Origin: Rhodococcus rhodnii
GTDB taxonomy: Bacteria; Actinomycetota; Actinomycetes; Mycobacteriales; Pseudonocardiaceae
NCBI GenBank assembly: GCA_000720375.1
Contig: JOAA01000015.1
Location: 1-64,000, forward strand
DNA: 64,000 bases
Direction: 5' to 3'
Shown piece after piece: positions 1-10,764 of the stretch. Position numbers and translations under genes: made by a program. Positions within the stretch are counted from its first letter, which is position 1. Every line of letters begins with the position of its first letter. The notes under the pieces are model-generated. The model was not told where the DNA came from, ran no database searches, and saw only the letters and a program-made list of their open reading frames with translations.

Positions 1-1
1 C

Positions 2-97
2 GCCGACCCCAAGCCGTTCGTGTGGACCAAGACCGCCGATCAGATCCTCGACACCCTCGCCGCATACTGCACGCGAATTAACGACTCAGGACACTAG
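2..97 (+). mobile_element. IS630-family transposase, C-terminal fragment
   Basis: The window opens inside a reading frame of 31 residues that ends at TAG 95-97. The peptide contains PKPFVWTKTADQILDTLA and ends in DSGH, the characteristic C-terminal tail of IS630-family (DDE, Tc1/mariner-related) transposases. The DDE catalytic core would lie to the left, outside the window, so completeness of the element cannot be judged. The right terminal inverted repeat should fall in the roughly 85 bases before the next gene, but I could not define it without the left end. Confidence 0.75.
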
Positions 98-181
98 CAA
101 CGCACGGCCTCGGCTTCCGGCGGCCTCCCACGCCCCGGAAGTCGGACGCCGGACTTGACGCAGCCAACGGCGGCACCAGAC

Positions 182-670
182 CTACTTGCGAACGACCCGC
201 TCAGGCTCCCCGGGCTTCCAGATGGTGATCTCCAGTCGGCCGTCGGTGAACTCCACCGCCGACGCGCTGGTCAGGTCGGCCGCATAGAAGTGGCCGAACT
301 CCCGCCCGCGAAGGTCGAAACCAGTCGCCTCGAACAGCGCTTCGGCGAACCGCTGGTGCAGAACCTTGTCCTGAACGTCCTGGACCACACCGAAGAGCTT
401 CGCGTCGCCGTCGCTGACGTGTGTGTCCACGGTTGCGGTGTGCAGACAGAACCGCGGGTCACGCGCGAGGTCGTGGAACTTCGTCGTGTTCGGCATCCCG
501 ATGAGCCAGAGCTGGTCCTCGAAGAACCTCGGCTCCATCGGGCTGATTCTGGGAAACCCGTCGGAGCGGAGAGTGCCCAGCATGCACAGGTTGCCGGTAG
601 CCGTGTGCCGGCGAACGAAGACCGAGGCGATCCGCGGTGCCGCTTCGCTGAACTCTTTCCAAGTCGCCAT
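182..670 (-). CDS. Pyridoxamine 5'-phosphate oxidase family protein
   Basis: This 162-residue protein begins MATWKEF and has the split-barrel layout of PNPOx-like flavin- or F420-binding proteins: an N-terminal stretch GNLCMLGTLRSDGFPRISPM (strand-turn-strand), then LWLIGMPNTTKFHDLARDPR, which in this family contacts the flavin cofactor, and C-terminal strands ending in ITIWKPGEPERVV. Proteins of this type include pyridoxamine oxidases, F420-dependent reductases and heme-degrading relatives; substrate cannot be told from sequence. It stands alone, between an insertion-sequence tail and the minus-strand PTS genes. The family is well supported, the reaction is not. Confidence 0.8.
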   Translation of the reverse strand: MATWKEFSEAAPRIASVFVRRHTATGNLCMLGTLRSDGFPRISPMEPRFFEDQLWLIGMPNTTKFHDLARDPRFCLHTATVDTHVSDGDAKLFGVVQDVQDKVLHQRFAEALFEATGFDLRGREFGHFYAADLTSASAVEFTDGRLEITIWKPGEPERVVRK

Positions 671-798
671 AGCGCGTGACCGTAACGCACGCCAAGAACC
701 AAGCGCCCACTTTGCTGTGCGCTGCAGCCGCAGTCGAAACGCGCCACAGCACAGAACGCCGAGCCGGCAACACAGCCGCCGTCTGGTTCTCCGCGGGC

Positions 799-1065
799 TT
801 ATGAATCCAAATCGGTGCCGATCAACTCCGCCAGCTTGTCCAGGCTCGACTGCGCGCCATCACCCTCGGCGGCAAGGACAACCTCATCGCCATGCATCGC
901 CCCGAGCGTCATCAGGTTGAGCAGGCTAGCCGCAAGCACCGGCTCGCCGCCGTCCTTGCGGATGGTCACGGTAACCGGCTGTTCGGCCGCCAACCGGGCG
1001 ACCAGCGCGGCGGGCCTTGCATGCAACCCCACCTTGCTGGCCACCCGGACCCGCACCTCAGCCAC
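799..1065 (-). CDS. ptsH: Phosphocarrier protein HPr
   Basis: HPr passes phosphate from phosphoenolpyruvate/Enzyme I to EIIA in the cytoplasm. The 88-residue length is standard. His15 lies in the signature GLHARPA (residues 13-19), the phosphorylation site. The segment ASLLNLMTLGA (46-56) matches the regulatory-serine helix of HPr, with Ser47 at the usual place. Translation starts at GTG 1063-1065, overlapping the end of the upstream EIIC gene by 8 bp, so the two are translationally coupled. No Enzyme I gene is in the window. Confidence 0.93.
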   Translation of the reverse strand: MAEVRVRVASKVGLHARPAALVARLAAEQPVTVTIRKDGGEPVLAASLLNLMTLGAMHGDEVVLAAEGDGAQSSLDKLAELIGTDLDS

Positions 1066-2353
1066 GTCGACCCGGCGACGGCGGCGGGTTCTGCGGTGGC
1101 CGGACCCGCTCCGTTGGCGTGTCCATCGTCGTTTCGGTGTCGAGCGGCTCAGCTTCCCGACCTGGCGTACGCAGGTTCCACTTCGTGATGACGAACCGGA
1201 ACACCACGTAGTAGATCAGCGCGAACACCAGACCGATCGGGATGATCAACCACGGTTTGGTCGCGAGGTTCCAGTTCAACACATAGTCGATGGCGCCTGC
1301 CGAGAACCCGAACCCGTCATGCACACCCAGAGCGTTGGTGACCGCGAGTGATACGCCTGTAAGCACGGCGTGCACGATCAGCAGTGGCCAAGCAACGAAG
1401 ATGAACGCGAACTCCAGCGGCTCGGTCACGCCGGTCAGGAACGACGCGAGCGCCGCGGCCAGCATCAGGCCACCGACGAGCCTGCGGTTCTCCGGACGCG
1501 CTGTGTGGTAAATCGCCAGCGCCGCTGCGGGCAGCGCGAACATGAAGATCGGGAAGAACCCGGACATGAACGTGCCGGCATTGGGATCACCGGCGAAGAA
1601 CCGGTTGAGGTCGCCCGTGACGCCGTTGGCCTCGCCGAATACGAACCACACGAACGAGTTGATGATGTGGTGCAGTCCGAAGGGGATCAGGAAGCGGTTG
1701 AGCGCACCGTAAATGCCTGCCCCGACAACGGTGGAACCCGAAACGGCCTCACCGACGGCAGTCAACCCGCTGTTGAACCAGCTGTAGACCAAGCCAAGAA
1801 GCACACCGACGACCAACATGACCACTGCGGCGATGATCGGCACGAACCTTCTGCCGCCGAAAAAGGCCAGGTACGGCGGCAGTTTGATGCGGTGATACCG
1901 CGTCCACAGGACTGCGGTGATCAGACCGCTGATGATGCCGCCCAGGACACCGTACGGGCCGCCCATGAACGACTTGCCCTCGGTGAGACTCGTGTCCTGG
2001 ATGGTGGCCACGAGCACTTGGTGAAATACCAGGTAGCCGACAGCCGCAGCGAGTGCGGCGGAACCGTCCGCCTTTCGCGCGAATCCGATGGCGATACCGA
2101 TCGCGAACAGCAAAGGCAGGAAGTCGAACAGAGCGTTGCCGCCGGCGCCAATCACCCTCGCGGCGTCGTCGAAGAACGCTCCGGGGATGGCCGCGATCAG
2201 CTCACCTTGCCCTTTGCCGTTGCTGTCGATGTAACCGAGGCGGGACAACAGAGCCGCGGCTGGAAGAGCCGCGATGGGCAGCATGAGGCTTCGCGCGAAG
2301 CGTTGTAAACCGGCCAAGCCACGGCCGGACTGCTGGATCTGTGGTGCGCTCAC
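1058..2353 (-). CDS. PTS EIIC permease, N-acetylglucosamine/glucose type
   Basis: This 431-residue integral membrane protein carries the EIIC domain of the glucose/GlcNAc PTS superfamily. It starts MSAPQIQQSGRGLAGLQRFA, then a run of hydrophobic segments including SLMLPIAALPAAALLSRLG, GFFPIFMFALPAAALAIYH, and the hallmark GVTEPLEFAFIFVAWPLL, which forms the sugar-binding core. There is no fused EIIB or EIIA; those domains are separate genes on the opposite strand, an arrangement known from the Streptomyces NagE2/NagF system. The C-terminal tail (about residues 395-431) is polar and Pro-rich. A DasR-type operator 46 bp upstream of the start supports GlcNAc as substrate (inference). Confidence 0.9.
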   Translation of the reverse strand: MSAPQIQQSGRGLAGLQRFARSLMLPIAALPAAALLSRLGYIDSNGKGQGELIAAIPGAFFDDAARVIGAGGNALFDFLPLLFAIGIAIGFARKADGSAALAAAVGYLVFHQVLVATIQDTSLTEGKSFMGGPYGVLGGIISGLITAVLWTRYHRIKLPPYLAFFGGRRFVPIIAAVVMLVVGVLLGLVYSWFNSGLTAVGEAVSGSTVVGAGIYGALNRFLIPFGLHHIINSFVWFVFGEANGVTGDLNRFFAGDPNAGTFMSGFFPIFMFALPAAALAIYHTARPENRRLVGGLMLAAALASFLTGVTEPLEFAFIFVAWPLLIVHAVLTGVSLAVTNALGVHDGFGFSAGAIDYVLNWNLATKPWLIIPIGLVFALIYYVVFRFVITKWNLRTPGREAEPLDTETTMDTPTERVRPPQNPPPSPGRRG

Positions 2354-2399
2354 TGGAAATCTCCCGTGTCGGGGCCGGGTGTCCTGACGCGTTCAACCG

Positions 2400-2415
2400 C
2401 CTGGTCTAGACCAGG
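2400..2415. promoter_or_regulatory. DasR-type dre operator between divergent PTS genes
   Basis: The sequence CCTGGTCTAGACCAGG is a perfect 16-bp palindrome. It matches the published dre consensus for the GntR regulator DasR (A-C/G-TGGTCTAGACCA-G/C-T) at the whole central 12 bases. It sits 46 bp upstream of the EIIC start on the minus strand and 130 bp upstream of EIIB on the plus strand, so one site can repress both halves of the transporter. DasR is released by glucosamine-6-phosphate in Streptomyces. No dasR gene is in this window. Confidence 0.88.
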
Positions 2416-2545
2416 TAGGTGCGGGACTATGCGCCTGACAGGTGTTAAGTGTCAACGACCGTTACAGCTTTGTGTCGATGCGTGACGCGGTCGGTATGTG
2501 GCGCGTACAAATTGCGCAGGTTGCGCAACAGAGAGGGACAAGCAG

Positions 2546-2782
2546 ATGGCAGACGATCGAGCGGCGAAGATCCTTGCCGCCATCGGTGGCGCGGAAAACG
2601 TGATCGAACTCGAGCCGTGTATCACCCGGCTCAGGTGCGAACTGGAGGACGATTCCCTGGTGGACGAACCAGCGTTGCGTTCTCTCGGTGTGCATGGCGT
2701 CGTCCGAATGGGCGGAGCCGTACAGATCGTAGTCGGCCCTGAAGCCGACACCATCGCCAGCGACATCGAGGATCTTCTGTGA
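2546..2782 (+). CDS. PTS EIIB component, glucose/GlcNAc type
   Basis: This 78-residue cytoplasmic domain takes phosphate from EIIA onto a cysteine and passes it to the sugar carried by EIIC. The active site is Cys25 in LEPCITRLRCEL, matching the family pattern of a Cys followed by TRLR. I chose ATG 2546 rather than an upstream GTG at 2498 because AGAGAGGG lies 8-15 bases before it and because the family starts near MADDRAAKILAAIGG. The last codons overlap the next gene by 4 bp (GTGA). It is the stand-alone partner of the EIIC gene on the other side of the dre site. Confidence 0.9.
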   Translation: MADDRAAKILAAIGGAENVIELEPCITRLRCELEDDSLVDEPALRSLGVHGVVRMGGAVQIVVGPEADTIASDIEDLL

Positions 2783-3234
2783 CATTGCGTGTTTCCAGCC
2801 CGGTCTCCGGTTCGGTTGTGGCCCTTTCCGCCGTGCCAGACCCAGTATTCGCCCAAACCATGGTCGGGCCAGGCGTCGCCGTACTGCCCTCCACCGAGGC
2901 CGCCGACGTCCTGTCGCCGATTGGTGGGGTCGTGGTGACTCTGCACCCGCACGCATTCGTTGTCGCGGGCGCCAGTGGCCAGGCCGTGCTGGTCCATTTG
3001 GGAATCGACACCGTCAAGATGAAGGGTGACGGTTTCACCTTGCACGTGGTGAAAGGCGAAACTGTACGCGCGGGGCAGCCGATCATCGGATGGAATCCAG
3101 CCGCTGTCGAAGCCGTTGGCTACTCATCGATCTGCCCGGTTGTAGCGCTGGACGCACAGAACAGCGCGCTGACGGACGTTGCGCCTGATGGTCCGGTGAA
3201 TGCGGGGGACACGTTGTTCCTGTGGCACCCTTGA
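2779..3234 (+). CDS. crr: PTS EIIA component, glucose type (Crr-like)
   Basis: A 151-residue EIIA(Glc)-fold protein receives phosphate from HPr-His15 and hands it to EIIB. The phosphorylated histidine is in QAVLVHLGIDTV; the second conserved histidine of the active site is in LHPHAF. The pattern SPxxGxVxxLxxVxDPVFA at residues 7-26 is typical of the N-terminus. It starts with GTG 2779 inside the stop of EIIB (GTGA overlap), so EIIB and EIIA are co-translated. In many actinomycetes this is the single Crr serving several EIIBC pairs, so it may act beyond GlcNAc. Confidence 0.9.
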   Translation: MTLRVSSPVSGSVVALSAVPDPVFAQTMVGPGVAVLPSTEAADVLSPIGGVVVTLHPHAFVVAGASGQAVLVHLGIDTVKMKGDGFTLHVVKGETVRAGQPIIGWNPAAVEAVGYSSICPVVALDAQNSALTDVAPDGPVNAGDTLFLWHP

Positions 3235-3236
3235 TC

Positions 3237-3818
3237 ATGCCGAACCGCTGGAACCACAACATCCACTACCACCCGATGATCTTGTCCGCTGTGCCGTCAA
3301 GTGCCCGCAGCGCGTTGGACGTCGGGTGCGGCGAAGGCATGCTGGCCCGTCGGCTGCGGGAGAAGATTCCGGACGTCGTAGGGGTGGACCTCGACCAGTC
3401 GAGCATCGATTTGGCGATGTCGTTCGACGATGACATTTCATACGTTGTAGCCGATGTCCTGACGCACGACTTTGGCTCGTCGTTTGACTTCATAGCGTCA
3501 GTCGCCACACTGCACCACATGGACGCCAGTGCGGCGCTCACCCGCTTCAAATCCCTGCTGAGGCCAGGCGGAACGATGGTGATCGTCGGCCTGGCCAAGT
3601 TCCAAGCGCGCGACTTACCGTACGAGGTGGCCGGGGCTGTGGCTACGCGGGTGCATAAGCGCGCGAAGGGCTACTGGGAGCACCCATCGCCCGTGTGCTG
3701 GCCGCCGCCCGAGACCTACTCCGGTATGCGTCGGCTGGCGTCGACGTTGCTCCCAGGGGTCCGATACCGCCGCCATATTTTCTGGCGCTACTCGCTGACC
3801 TGGGTAAAGCCCAACTGA
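3237..3818 (+). CDS. Class I SAM-dependent methyltransferase
   Basis: This protein of about 193 residues has methyltransferase motif I LDVGCGEGMLARRL, an acidic motif VVGVDLDQ for the ribose hydroxyls, a post-II segment DFIASVATLHHM and RPGGTMVIVGL, the set seen in ubiE/Methyltransf_11-type enzymes. The C-terminal third is less conserved and ends in IFWRYSLTWVKP. A GTG at 3222 would overlap the EIIA stop; ATG 3237 (MPNRWNHNIHYHP) looks like the family start, so I use it. The target is unknown. Its near-overlap with EIIA suggests cotranscription. Confidence 0.82.
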   Translation: MPNRWNHNIHYHPMILSAVPSSARSALDVGCGEGMLARRLREKIPDVVGVDLDQSSIDLAMSFDDDISYVVADVLTHDFGSSFDFIASVATLHHMDASAALTRFKSLLRPGGTMVIVGLAKFQARDLPYEVAGAVATRVHKRAKGYWEHPSPVCWPPPETYSGMRRLASTLLPGVRYRRHIFWRYSLTWVKPN

Positions 3819-3819
3819 C

Positions 3820-3846
3820 ATCGTACGAACGGACCGTTCGTACGAT
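3820..3846. promoter_or_regulatory. 27-bp palindrome, TetR-type operator candidate
   Basis: Two perfect 13-bp arms, ATCGTACGAACGG (3820-3832) and its reverse complement (3834-3846), flank a single central base. The core ACGAACGG-N-CCGTTCGT is the size and style of operators bound by TetR/AcrR repressors. It lies directly after the methyltransferase stop and 53 bp before the prepilin peptidase start. There is no T-run after it, which argues against a terminator. No TetR gene is nearby. Confidence 0.6.
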
Positions 3847-3899
3847 CTCGATCCGCCAATCTCTGGCCTTCGGCGGTCACTTGTGGGCAGGGTGGACGC

Positions 3900-4523
3900 G
3901 TGGTCCTCACCGTGTGCCTTCTCGCGGGCGGTCTCCTTGCTGGAGCGCTCGGTCGCTGCCTGCTGCGCAGGCTGCGGCGTGGTGCACAGTTGAGGCCCGG
4001 GTGGTGTGAAGCCGCCTGCGCGATCCTTTGGGGACTAACAGGTTTGGCGGGCATGCCCACCCTTTGGCTGCCGGTGATGATGGCCTTGTCTTGGTTCGCC
4101 GTCCTGCTCACCGCGACAGATCTGAAGCATGGCCGGCTTCCCGACGCGCTGACGCTTCCGGCTTATCCTGTTTTCGGGCTGCTGCTTGCGTTGGCTGGCA
4201 GTCTGGAACGGGCACTCGTGGGCGCCGCGTTGTTCTTCTGTCTGCACGCGACTGTCCACTTCTTGGTCCCTGAATCGCTGGGACGGGGTGACGTCAAGCT
4301 CTCCGGCAGCCTGGGAGCAATCCTCGGCGCGGTGAGCTGGCTTGCGCTCTCCATCGGCTTGGCGCTTGCGGCCTTGATCACGTTGACGCTTCGAGCGGTT
4401 TCTCCCGGCCGTCACTCCGACCGTGTTCCGCACGGTCCAGGTTTGCTTGCTGCCACATGGCTTCTCGCGTTCCTGCCTGCGACGCCTGGCTTACCTGCTG
4501 ACGTCGCGCCTCTGGCGCTCTGA
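3900..4523 (+). CDS. Prepilin peptidase, A24 aspartyl protease family
   Basis: This 207-residue membrane protein has the two catalytic aspartates of type IV prepilin peptidases: TDLKHGRLPDALTLP, in the first cytoplasmic loop, and GRGDVKLSGSLGA, the G-x-GDxKL motif. About six or seven hydrophobic segments cover the length, starting with VLTVCLLAGGLLAGALG. It lacks the N-terminal Cys-rich methylase domain of longer PilD enzymes, like the short TadV/CpaA forms of actinobacteria that process Flp-type pilins. No pilin or tad genes are in the window. Start is GTG 3900. Confidence 0.85.
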   Translation: MVLTVCLLAGGLLAGALGRCLLRRLRRGAQLRPGWCEAACAILWGLTGLAGMPTLWLPVMMALSWFAVLLTATDLKHGRLPDALTLPAYPVFGLLLALAGSLERALVGAALFFCLHATVHFLVPESLGRGDVKLSGSLGAILGAVSWLALSIGLALAALITLTLRAVSPGRHSDRVPHGPGLLAATWLLAFLPATPGLPADVAPLAL

Positions 4524-4573
4524 GCGTCAGACATTCCGTATCTCCCTATTTGTGATCTTCGATTGGATGAACA

Positions 4574-5740
4574 ATGACTGCTGACAAGCTGATGGACCAC
4601 GGCTGCGTTGAGTCGCCGGTGACCGGTTCCATCACGAAGATGGCCGCGTCGCAATGCCTGAACGTGATCATCCATGCCGCTCGGATGAAAGCCTTCTACG
4701 AAGCGCAGATCATCGAGGCGCTAGCCAGGTTTGCGGACCTAAGGCCACCAGGGAAGGACGGGAAGGCACTCGACAACGATGCCCGCAAACTGCTGTCCGC
4801 GGAGCTTGCCGTGTCACCTCGGGTCGTCGATACCCAGGTCAGGCAGTCTCGGAAGCTGGTCGAATGGCTGCCTGCGACGCTGTCTGCGCTAGCCAAAGGC
4901 GAGATCGACCAGCGTCGGGCACTGGCGATGGTCGACCTCGTCGGTCGCATGTCCAAAGAGGATGCAAGCAGGATCGAGCTCACCGTCCTCGAAGGTGGTG
5001 CGCGCGCCAACTATCGCAGGTTCAGGGAGTCCGTCCGGCAAGAACTGACCAAGGTGGACGCCGACGCGGTCGCGCGTCGTAAAGCATGTAGGCAGAACCC
5101 CGACGTGTCAGTCGAACCCTGTGTTGACGGAATGAGCAAGCTCACTGTCGATCTCACCACGCAGGAGGCGGTCGCTGCTCGCGCACGGATCGACACTCTC
5201 GCCAAGGAAGCCAAAGTCCCCGGCGACACTCGCACTGATGGACAGCGCCGGGTGGCGGTCCTAGTCGACCTAGTCGTGGGCGACAACGGTGGCGAACACC
5301 TACCCGACAAAGGCGCGATCTCGTCAGCGGCCCAAACGGGTCAAAGCGAACGACGCAGTGAGCCTGCTGCGCATGGGTCTGTTTGCGCGGTCGAGCACAT
5401 GGTCGACGCGGCGCACGGTTCAGAATCGACGAACCCAACGGTGCATGTCCTCGACGTCAGTCACCATCGGTATGCCTTGCCAACGCAGTTCGAGCGTGGA
5501 GACAAATGCCAGATCGTTGGTTGTAGGGCAGCCGCGGAGGCGATTCCTATCGCCGACGATGACGACCCTAACGTCGCCACTGTTGGCACACGATGTGCCC
5601 ATCACAAGGTCAAGAAGCAGCACGTCGGATGGACGTTCAACTATCCGGCACCAGGCGTGCTAGCCCTCACCAGCCCAGACGGACGCACGACTCACGCGTA
5701 TGCGATCGCAGCTGACCAGTACCTCGACCCGCCAGCCTGA
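4574..5740 (+). CDS. DUF222 (13E12 repeat) protein with degenerate HNH-like tail
   Basis: The 388-residue protein has an N-terminal DUF222-like helical region (about 30-230, with ALAKGEIDQRRALAMVD and LTVDLTTQEAVAARARIDTLAKEA), typical of the actinobacterial 13E12 repeat family, which usually ends in an HNH nuclease. Here the tail keeps CQIVGC and RCAHHKVKKQ, but the segment between lacks the usual paired DHxxP/HH residues and reads IPIADDDDPNVATVG. Metal binding is therefore doubtful. The region 4524-4573 upstream is AT-rich for this genome. ATG 4574 follows closely on that promoter-like stretch. Function is unknown; many relatives are mobile. Confidence 0.75.
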   Translation: MTADKLMDHGCVESPVTGSITKMAASQCLNVIIHAARMKAFYEAQIIEALARFADLRPPGKDGKALDNDARKLLSAELAVSPRVVDTQVRQSRKLVEWLPATLSALAKGEIDQRRALAMVDLVGRMSKEDASRIELTVLEGGARANYRRFRESVRQELTKVDADAVARRKACRQNPDVSVEPCVDGMSKLTVDLTTQEAVAARARIDTLAKEAKVPGDTRTDGQRRVAVLVDLVVGDNGGEHLPDKGAISSAAQTGQSERRSEPAAHGSVCAVEHMVDAAHGSESTNPTVHVLDVSHHRYALPTQFERGDKCQIVGCRAAAEAIPIADDDDPNVATVGTRCAHHKVKKQHVGWTFNYPAPGVLALTSPDGRTTHAYAIAADQYLDPPA

Positions 5741-5878
5741 TCAACCCCCTCACGTCAGATCGGAAGCACGCACCCACGGCTCCACCTCGCATTCACCCAT
5801 GGCAAGGCTGGCATCGGCACGTCTGCCTGATGGGAAATTGCGTATGGGTCGATCACGGCCCCGTGGTGGACTGTCGAA

Positions 5879-6472
5879 GTGGAGTCGAAGCTGGCGCGGC
5901 GCCAGGCGGAACTACAGGCCGAGGGCGTGGAGCTGCTACGCGAGCTGAAGCTTGTCGAGCTACTGACTGAGTCAGGACCCGTGCTGTTGGCGGGGAGCTT
6001 TGTGTCCGGGCTGATGACCTGGCGTGAACTGGACGTGATGGTTCTTGTCGGCCCGCAATTCACGCCGGCCGATGTGCTGACGCTGTTGCGACGTCTGATC
6101 GATCTTCCGGGAGTGGTCGGTTTCGAATTCCAGGATGAGAGGGGCACGCGGTGTCCCACTGAACACGCCCGCGATGAGCGGTACCACGTCGAGATCGGCA
6201 TTGAACGCCCCGAAGGGGAGTGGTGTGTCGACCTCTCGCTGTGGTTGCACGACGTGCACGCGAACGTTGCTTCATGGCATGAGGAGCTGCGTCACTCGGT
6301 CACGCCTGACCAGCGGGATGCCATCTTGGTGATCAAGGACGCCCAGCGTCGTTTACCGGCATATCCGGGCGGGCTGCCCATTTACACCGCTGTGCTCGAG
6401 CACGGCGTGCGCAATCCCGAGCAATTCCGGCAGTGGCTCGCATCTGGACAACGGCCCCCAGGGGAGGGCTGA
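5879..6472 (+). CDS. Nucleotidyltransferase-fold protein of unknown role
   Basis: The 197-residue protein shows a nucleotidyltransferase-like signature: VLLAGSFVSG (the G-S turn) followed by WRELDVMVLVG, which fits the [DE]-h-[DE]-h metal-binding pair, and a third acidic strand CVDLSLWL about 85 residues later. The end of the protein has VIKDAQRRLPAYPGG and LPIYTAVLEHGVRNPEQF. It resembles uncharacterised actinobacterial proteins that may transfer nucleotides to small molecules; this is inference. Start is GTG 5879. The stop lies 27 bp before aroC, so it may be the first gene of the aro transcript. Confidence 0.6.
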   Translation: MESKLARRQAELQAEGVELLRELKLVELLTESGPVLLAGSFVSGLMTWRELDVMVLVGPQFTPADVLTLLRRLIDLPGVVGFEFQDERGTRCPTEHARDERYHVEIGIERPEGEWCVDLSLWLHDVHANVASWHEELRHSVTPDQRDAILVIKDAQRRLPAYPGGLPIYTAVLEHGVRNPEQFRQWLASGQRPPGEG

Positions 6473-6499
6473 GCTCCTACGACGTGAAAGGATCCATCT

Positions 6500-7683
6500 G
6501 TGCTGCGCTGGATAACCGCTGGGGAATCGCACGGTCCGGCCCTTGTTGCCGTGCTCGAAGGAATGGTGGCTGGGGTCGAGGTCACCTCGGAGGACCTGAC
6601 CGGCCAACTGGCCAGGCGACGACTCGGCTTTGGGCGCAGCCCGCGCATGGGGTTCGAGACCGACGATGTCGAGTTCCTCGGTGGCGTGCGACACGGCCGT
6701 ACCCAGGGCGGTCCCATCGCGGTCAAGATCGAGAACTCCGAATGGCCCAAGTGGGAGAAGGTCATGGCGGCCGATCCGGTTGACCCGGACGAGCTGGCCG
6801 GACTCGCCCGCAACGAGCCACTGACCCGGCCTCGGCCTGGCCATGCTGACTTGCCAGGCATGCAGAAGTACGGCTTCGAGGAGGCTCGGCCTGTTCTCGA
6901 ACGAGCCAGCGCGCGAGAGACTGCGGCCCGGACGGCGTTAGGCACCGTGGCCAAGGCTTTCCTTCGGCAACTGCTCGGCGTCGAGATCATCAGCCACGTC
7001 GTGTCGATCGGTGCGGCAGAAGCACCTGAGGGGCCCGAGCCGATGCCAGGAGATCTCGCGGCGATCGACGAGAGTCCGGTCCGGGCGTTCGGCCAGGCGG
7101 CGACCGACGCGATGGTCGCAGAGGTAGACGCGGTGAAGCAGGCAGGCGACACCGTCGGAGGCGTGATCGAAGTGATCGCGTACGGCCTGCCACCCGGCTT
7201 GGGGAGCTACGTTCACTGGGACCGACGGCTTGACGCTCGGCTGGCCGGCGCGCTGATGGGTGTCCAGGCCATGAAGGGCGTGGAGATCGGTGACGGTTTC
7301 ACCACGGCACGGCGTTGGGGGAGCAAGGCGCACGACGAGATCGACAAGGGCGATGGGCCGAAGGGGGTGACTCGCCGATCCAACCGCGCTGGTGGTTTGG
7401 AAGGTGGTGTCACCAACGGCGAGCCATTGCGCGCGCGAGTCGCCATGAAGCCCATCTCGACCGTCCCGAAAGCACTGTCCACTGTGGATGTCATCACCGG
7501 TGAGCCCGCGGTGGCCATCCACCAGCGGTCGGATGTGTGCGCGGTCCCGCGTGCCGGCGTCGTCCTTGAGTCCGTTGTCGCACTGATCCTGGCTGACGCG
7601 GCGTTGGAGAAGTTTGGCGGCGACTCGATCCGCGAGACGCGGGCGAACGCTGCGGCGTACCTGAAGGCACTGGAGGAGCGCTG

Positions 7684-7687
<4 letters not shown>
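6500..7687 (+). CDS. aroC: Chorismate synthase
   Basis: AroC makes chorismate from 5-enolpyruvylshikimate-3-phosphate using reduced FMN, the last common step of aromatic biosynthesis. The N-terminus [15 protein letters not shown] has the signature GESHG, GRSPRMG binds substrate, and [14 protein letters not shown] and [13 protein letters not shown] are further family motifs. The 395-residue length is normal for actinobacteria. GTG 6500 follows GAAAGGA at 6484-6490. The stop overlaps the GTG start of aroK by 4 bp, so aroC-aroK-aroB-aroQ form a coupled operon. Confidence 0.96.
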
Positions 7688-9723
<2,036 letters not shown>

Positions 9724-9727
<4 letters not shown>

Positions 9728-10764
9728 GCCAGCCGACGTTCGAGACGAACCGGTTGACGTTGCGGCCGATGCGGGCCGACGATCGGGACGCGGTGATCAA
9801 GATCTTCGCTGATCCCGCTAGTAGCAAGTACCTGACGCGGGACATGTCGGATCCGGTCAACGCGGCGACCAGTTTCGAGAGGTGGCTCGGCTGGGGTTCG
9901 CCGAACGGGATGGGCACGTGGCTGCTGGACCTCAACGGACTGGTGATCGGTGTTGGCCGGTTCACACCATCGGACCGGCTGCCCGGCAAAGTGATTGAAG
10001 TTGGTTGGTTCATTGCTCGCACGCACGCGGGGCAGGGGTACGCGACCGAGGCCCTTCGTACGTTGCTCGACTACGGCATCCGCACCCTGGGGCTGCCTGC
10101 GATTTGGGCTCTGATTCACAAGCACAACGACCCGAGCATTCGGCTCGCGAAGTCACTCGGGTTCCTCGACATCGCCGACCACTACCAGCTGGCTGGACCT
10201 GCCAGGATCCATGTTCTGCTGCCACCGGCCGAGAACAACGGCCTGGATGCGCAGCCCACGCTGCGCACCGAGCGCCTGGTGATCCGGCCGTTGCGCGAGG
10301 AGGATCGGCGTGACGTGCGAGACATCTTCAGTGACCCGGTGCAGACGCGCTACCTAAGCAAGGACGCTCAGGAGCCTGGGTGGGCCGACAAGATGTTCGA
10401 CCACAGGCTGGCCTATGACGGGCCAACTGGCACGGGGCATTGGGCGTTTATCGAGGACGACATCCTGGTGGGTATCGGTCACTTGCGTCCGTCATCCGAG
10501 CTTCCTGGCGATGTGGCAGAGATCGGTTGGTATCTCGGCGCAGCCCACCAAGGACGCGGTTTGGCGACCGAAGCCGCTATCGCGATCAGGGACTACGGGT
10601 TGCACACGCTCCGCCTCGCGGCTGTGTGGGCGCTTGTCCATCGGGACAACGACGCCAGCCAGCGCCTCGCCAACCGGCTCGGTTTCCTCGACGTTGGTAC
10701 CGGCGTGCATTACGACGATCTCCACCGGGTCTACGCCGTGCTGCCGCGGACAACGGTTCGCTGA
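9724..10764 (+). CDS. Tandem GNAT acetyltransferase
   Basis: The 346 residues are two RimJ/RimL-type GNAT domains in series, roughly 1-165 and 175-346. Each repeats the same order: [12 protein letters not shown] / [12 protein letters not shown], then [13 protein letters not shown] / [13 protein letters not shown], the acetyl-CoA loop [19 protein letters not shown] / [19 protein letters not shown], and [13 protein letters not shown] / [13 protein letters not shown]. This looks like internal duplication. Both halves keep the Q/R-x-x-G-x-G/A CoA motif, so both may be active. Substrate is unknown. It starts at ATG 9724 overlapping aroQ by 4 bp, the end of the aro operon. Confidence 0.88.

Noticed and set aside
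3820..3846. Palindrome as a terminator
   Set aside because: One-base loop and no T-run; shape fits a protein operator better, though termination is not excluded.
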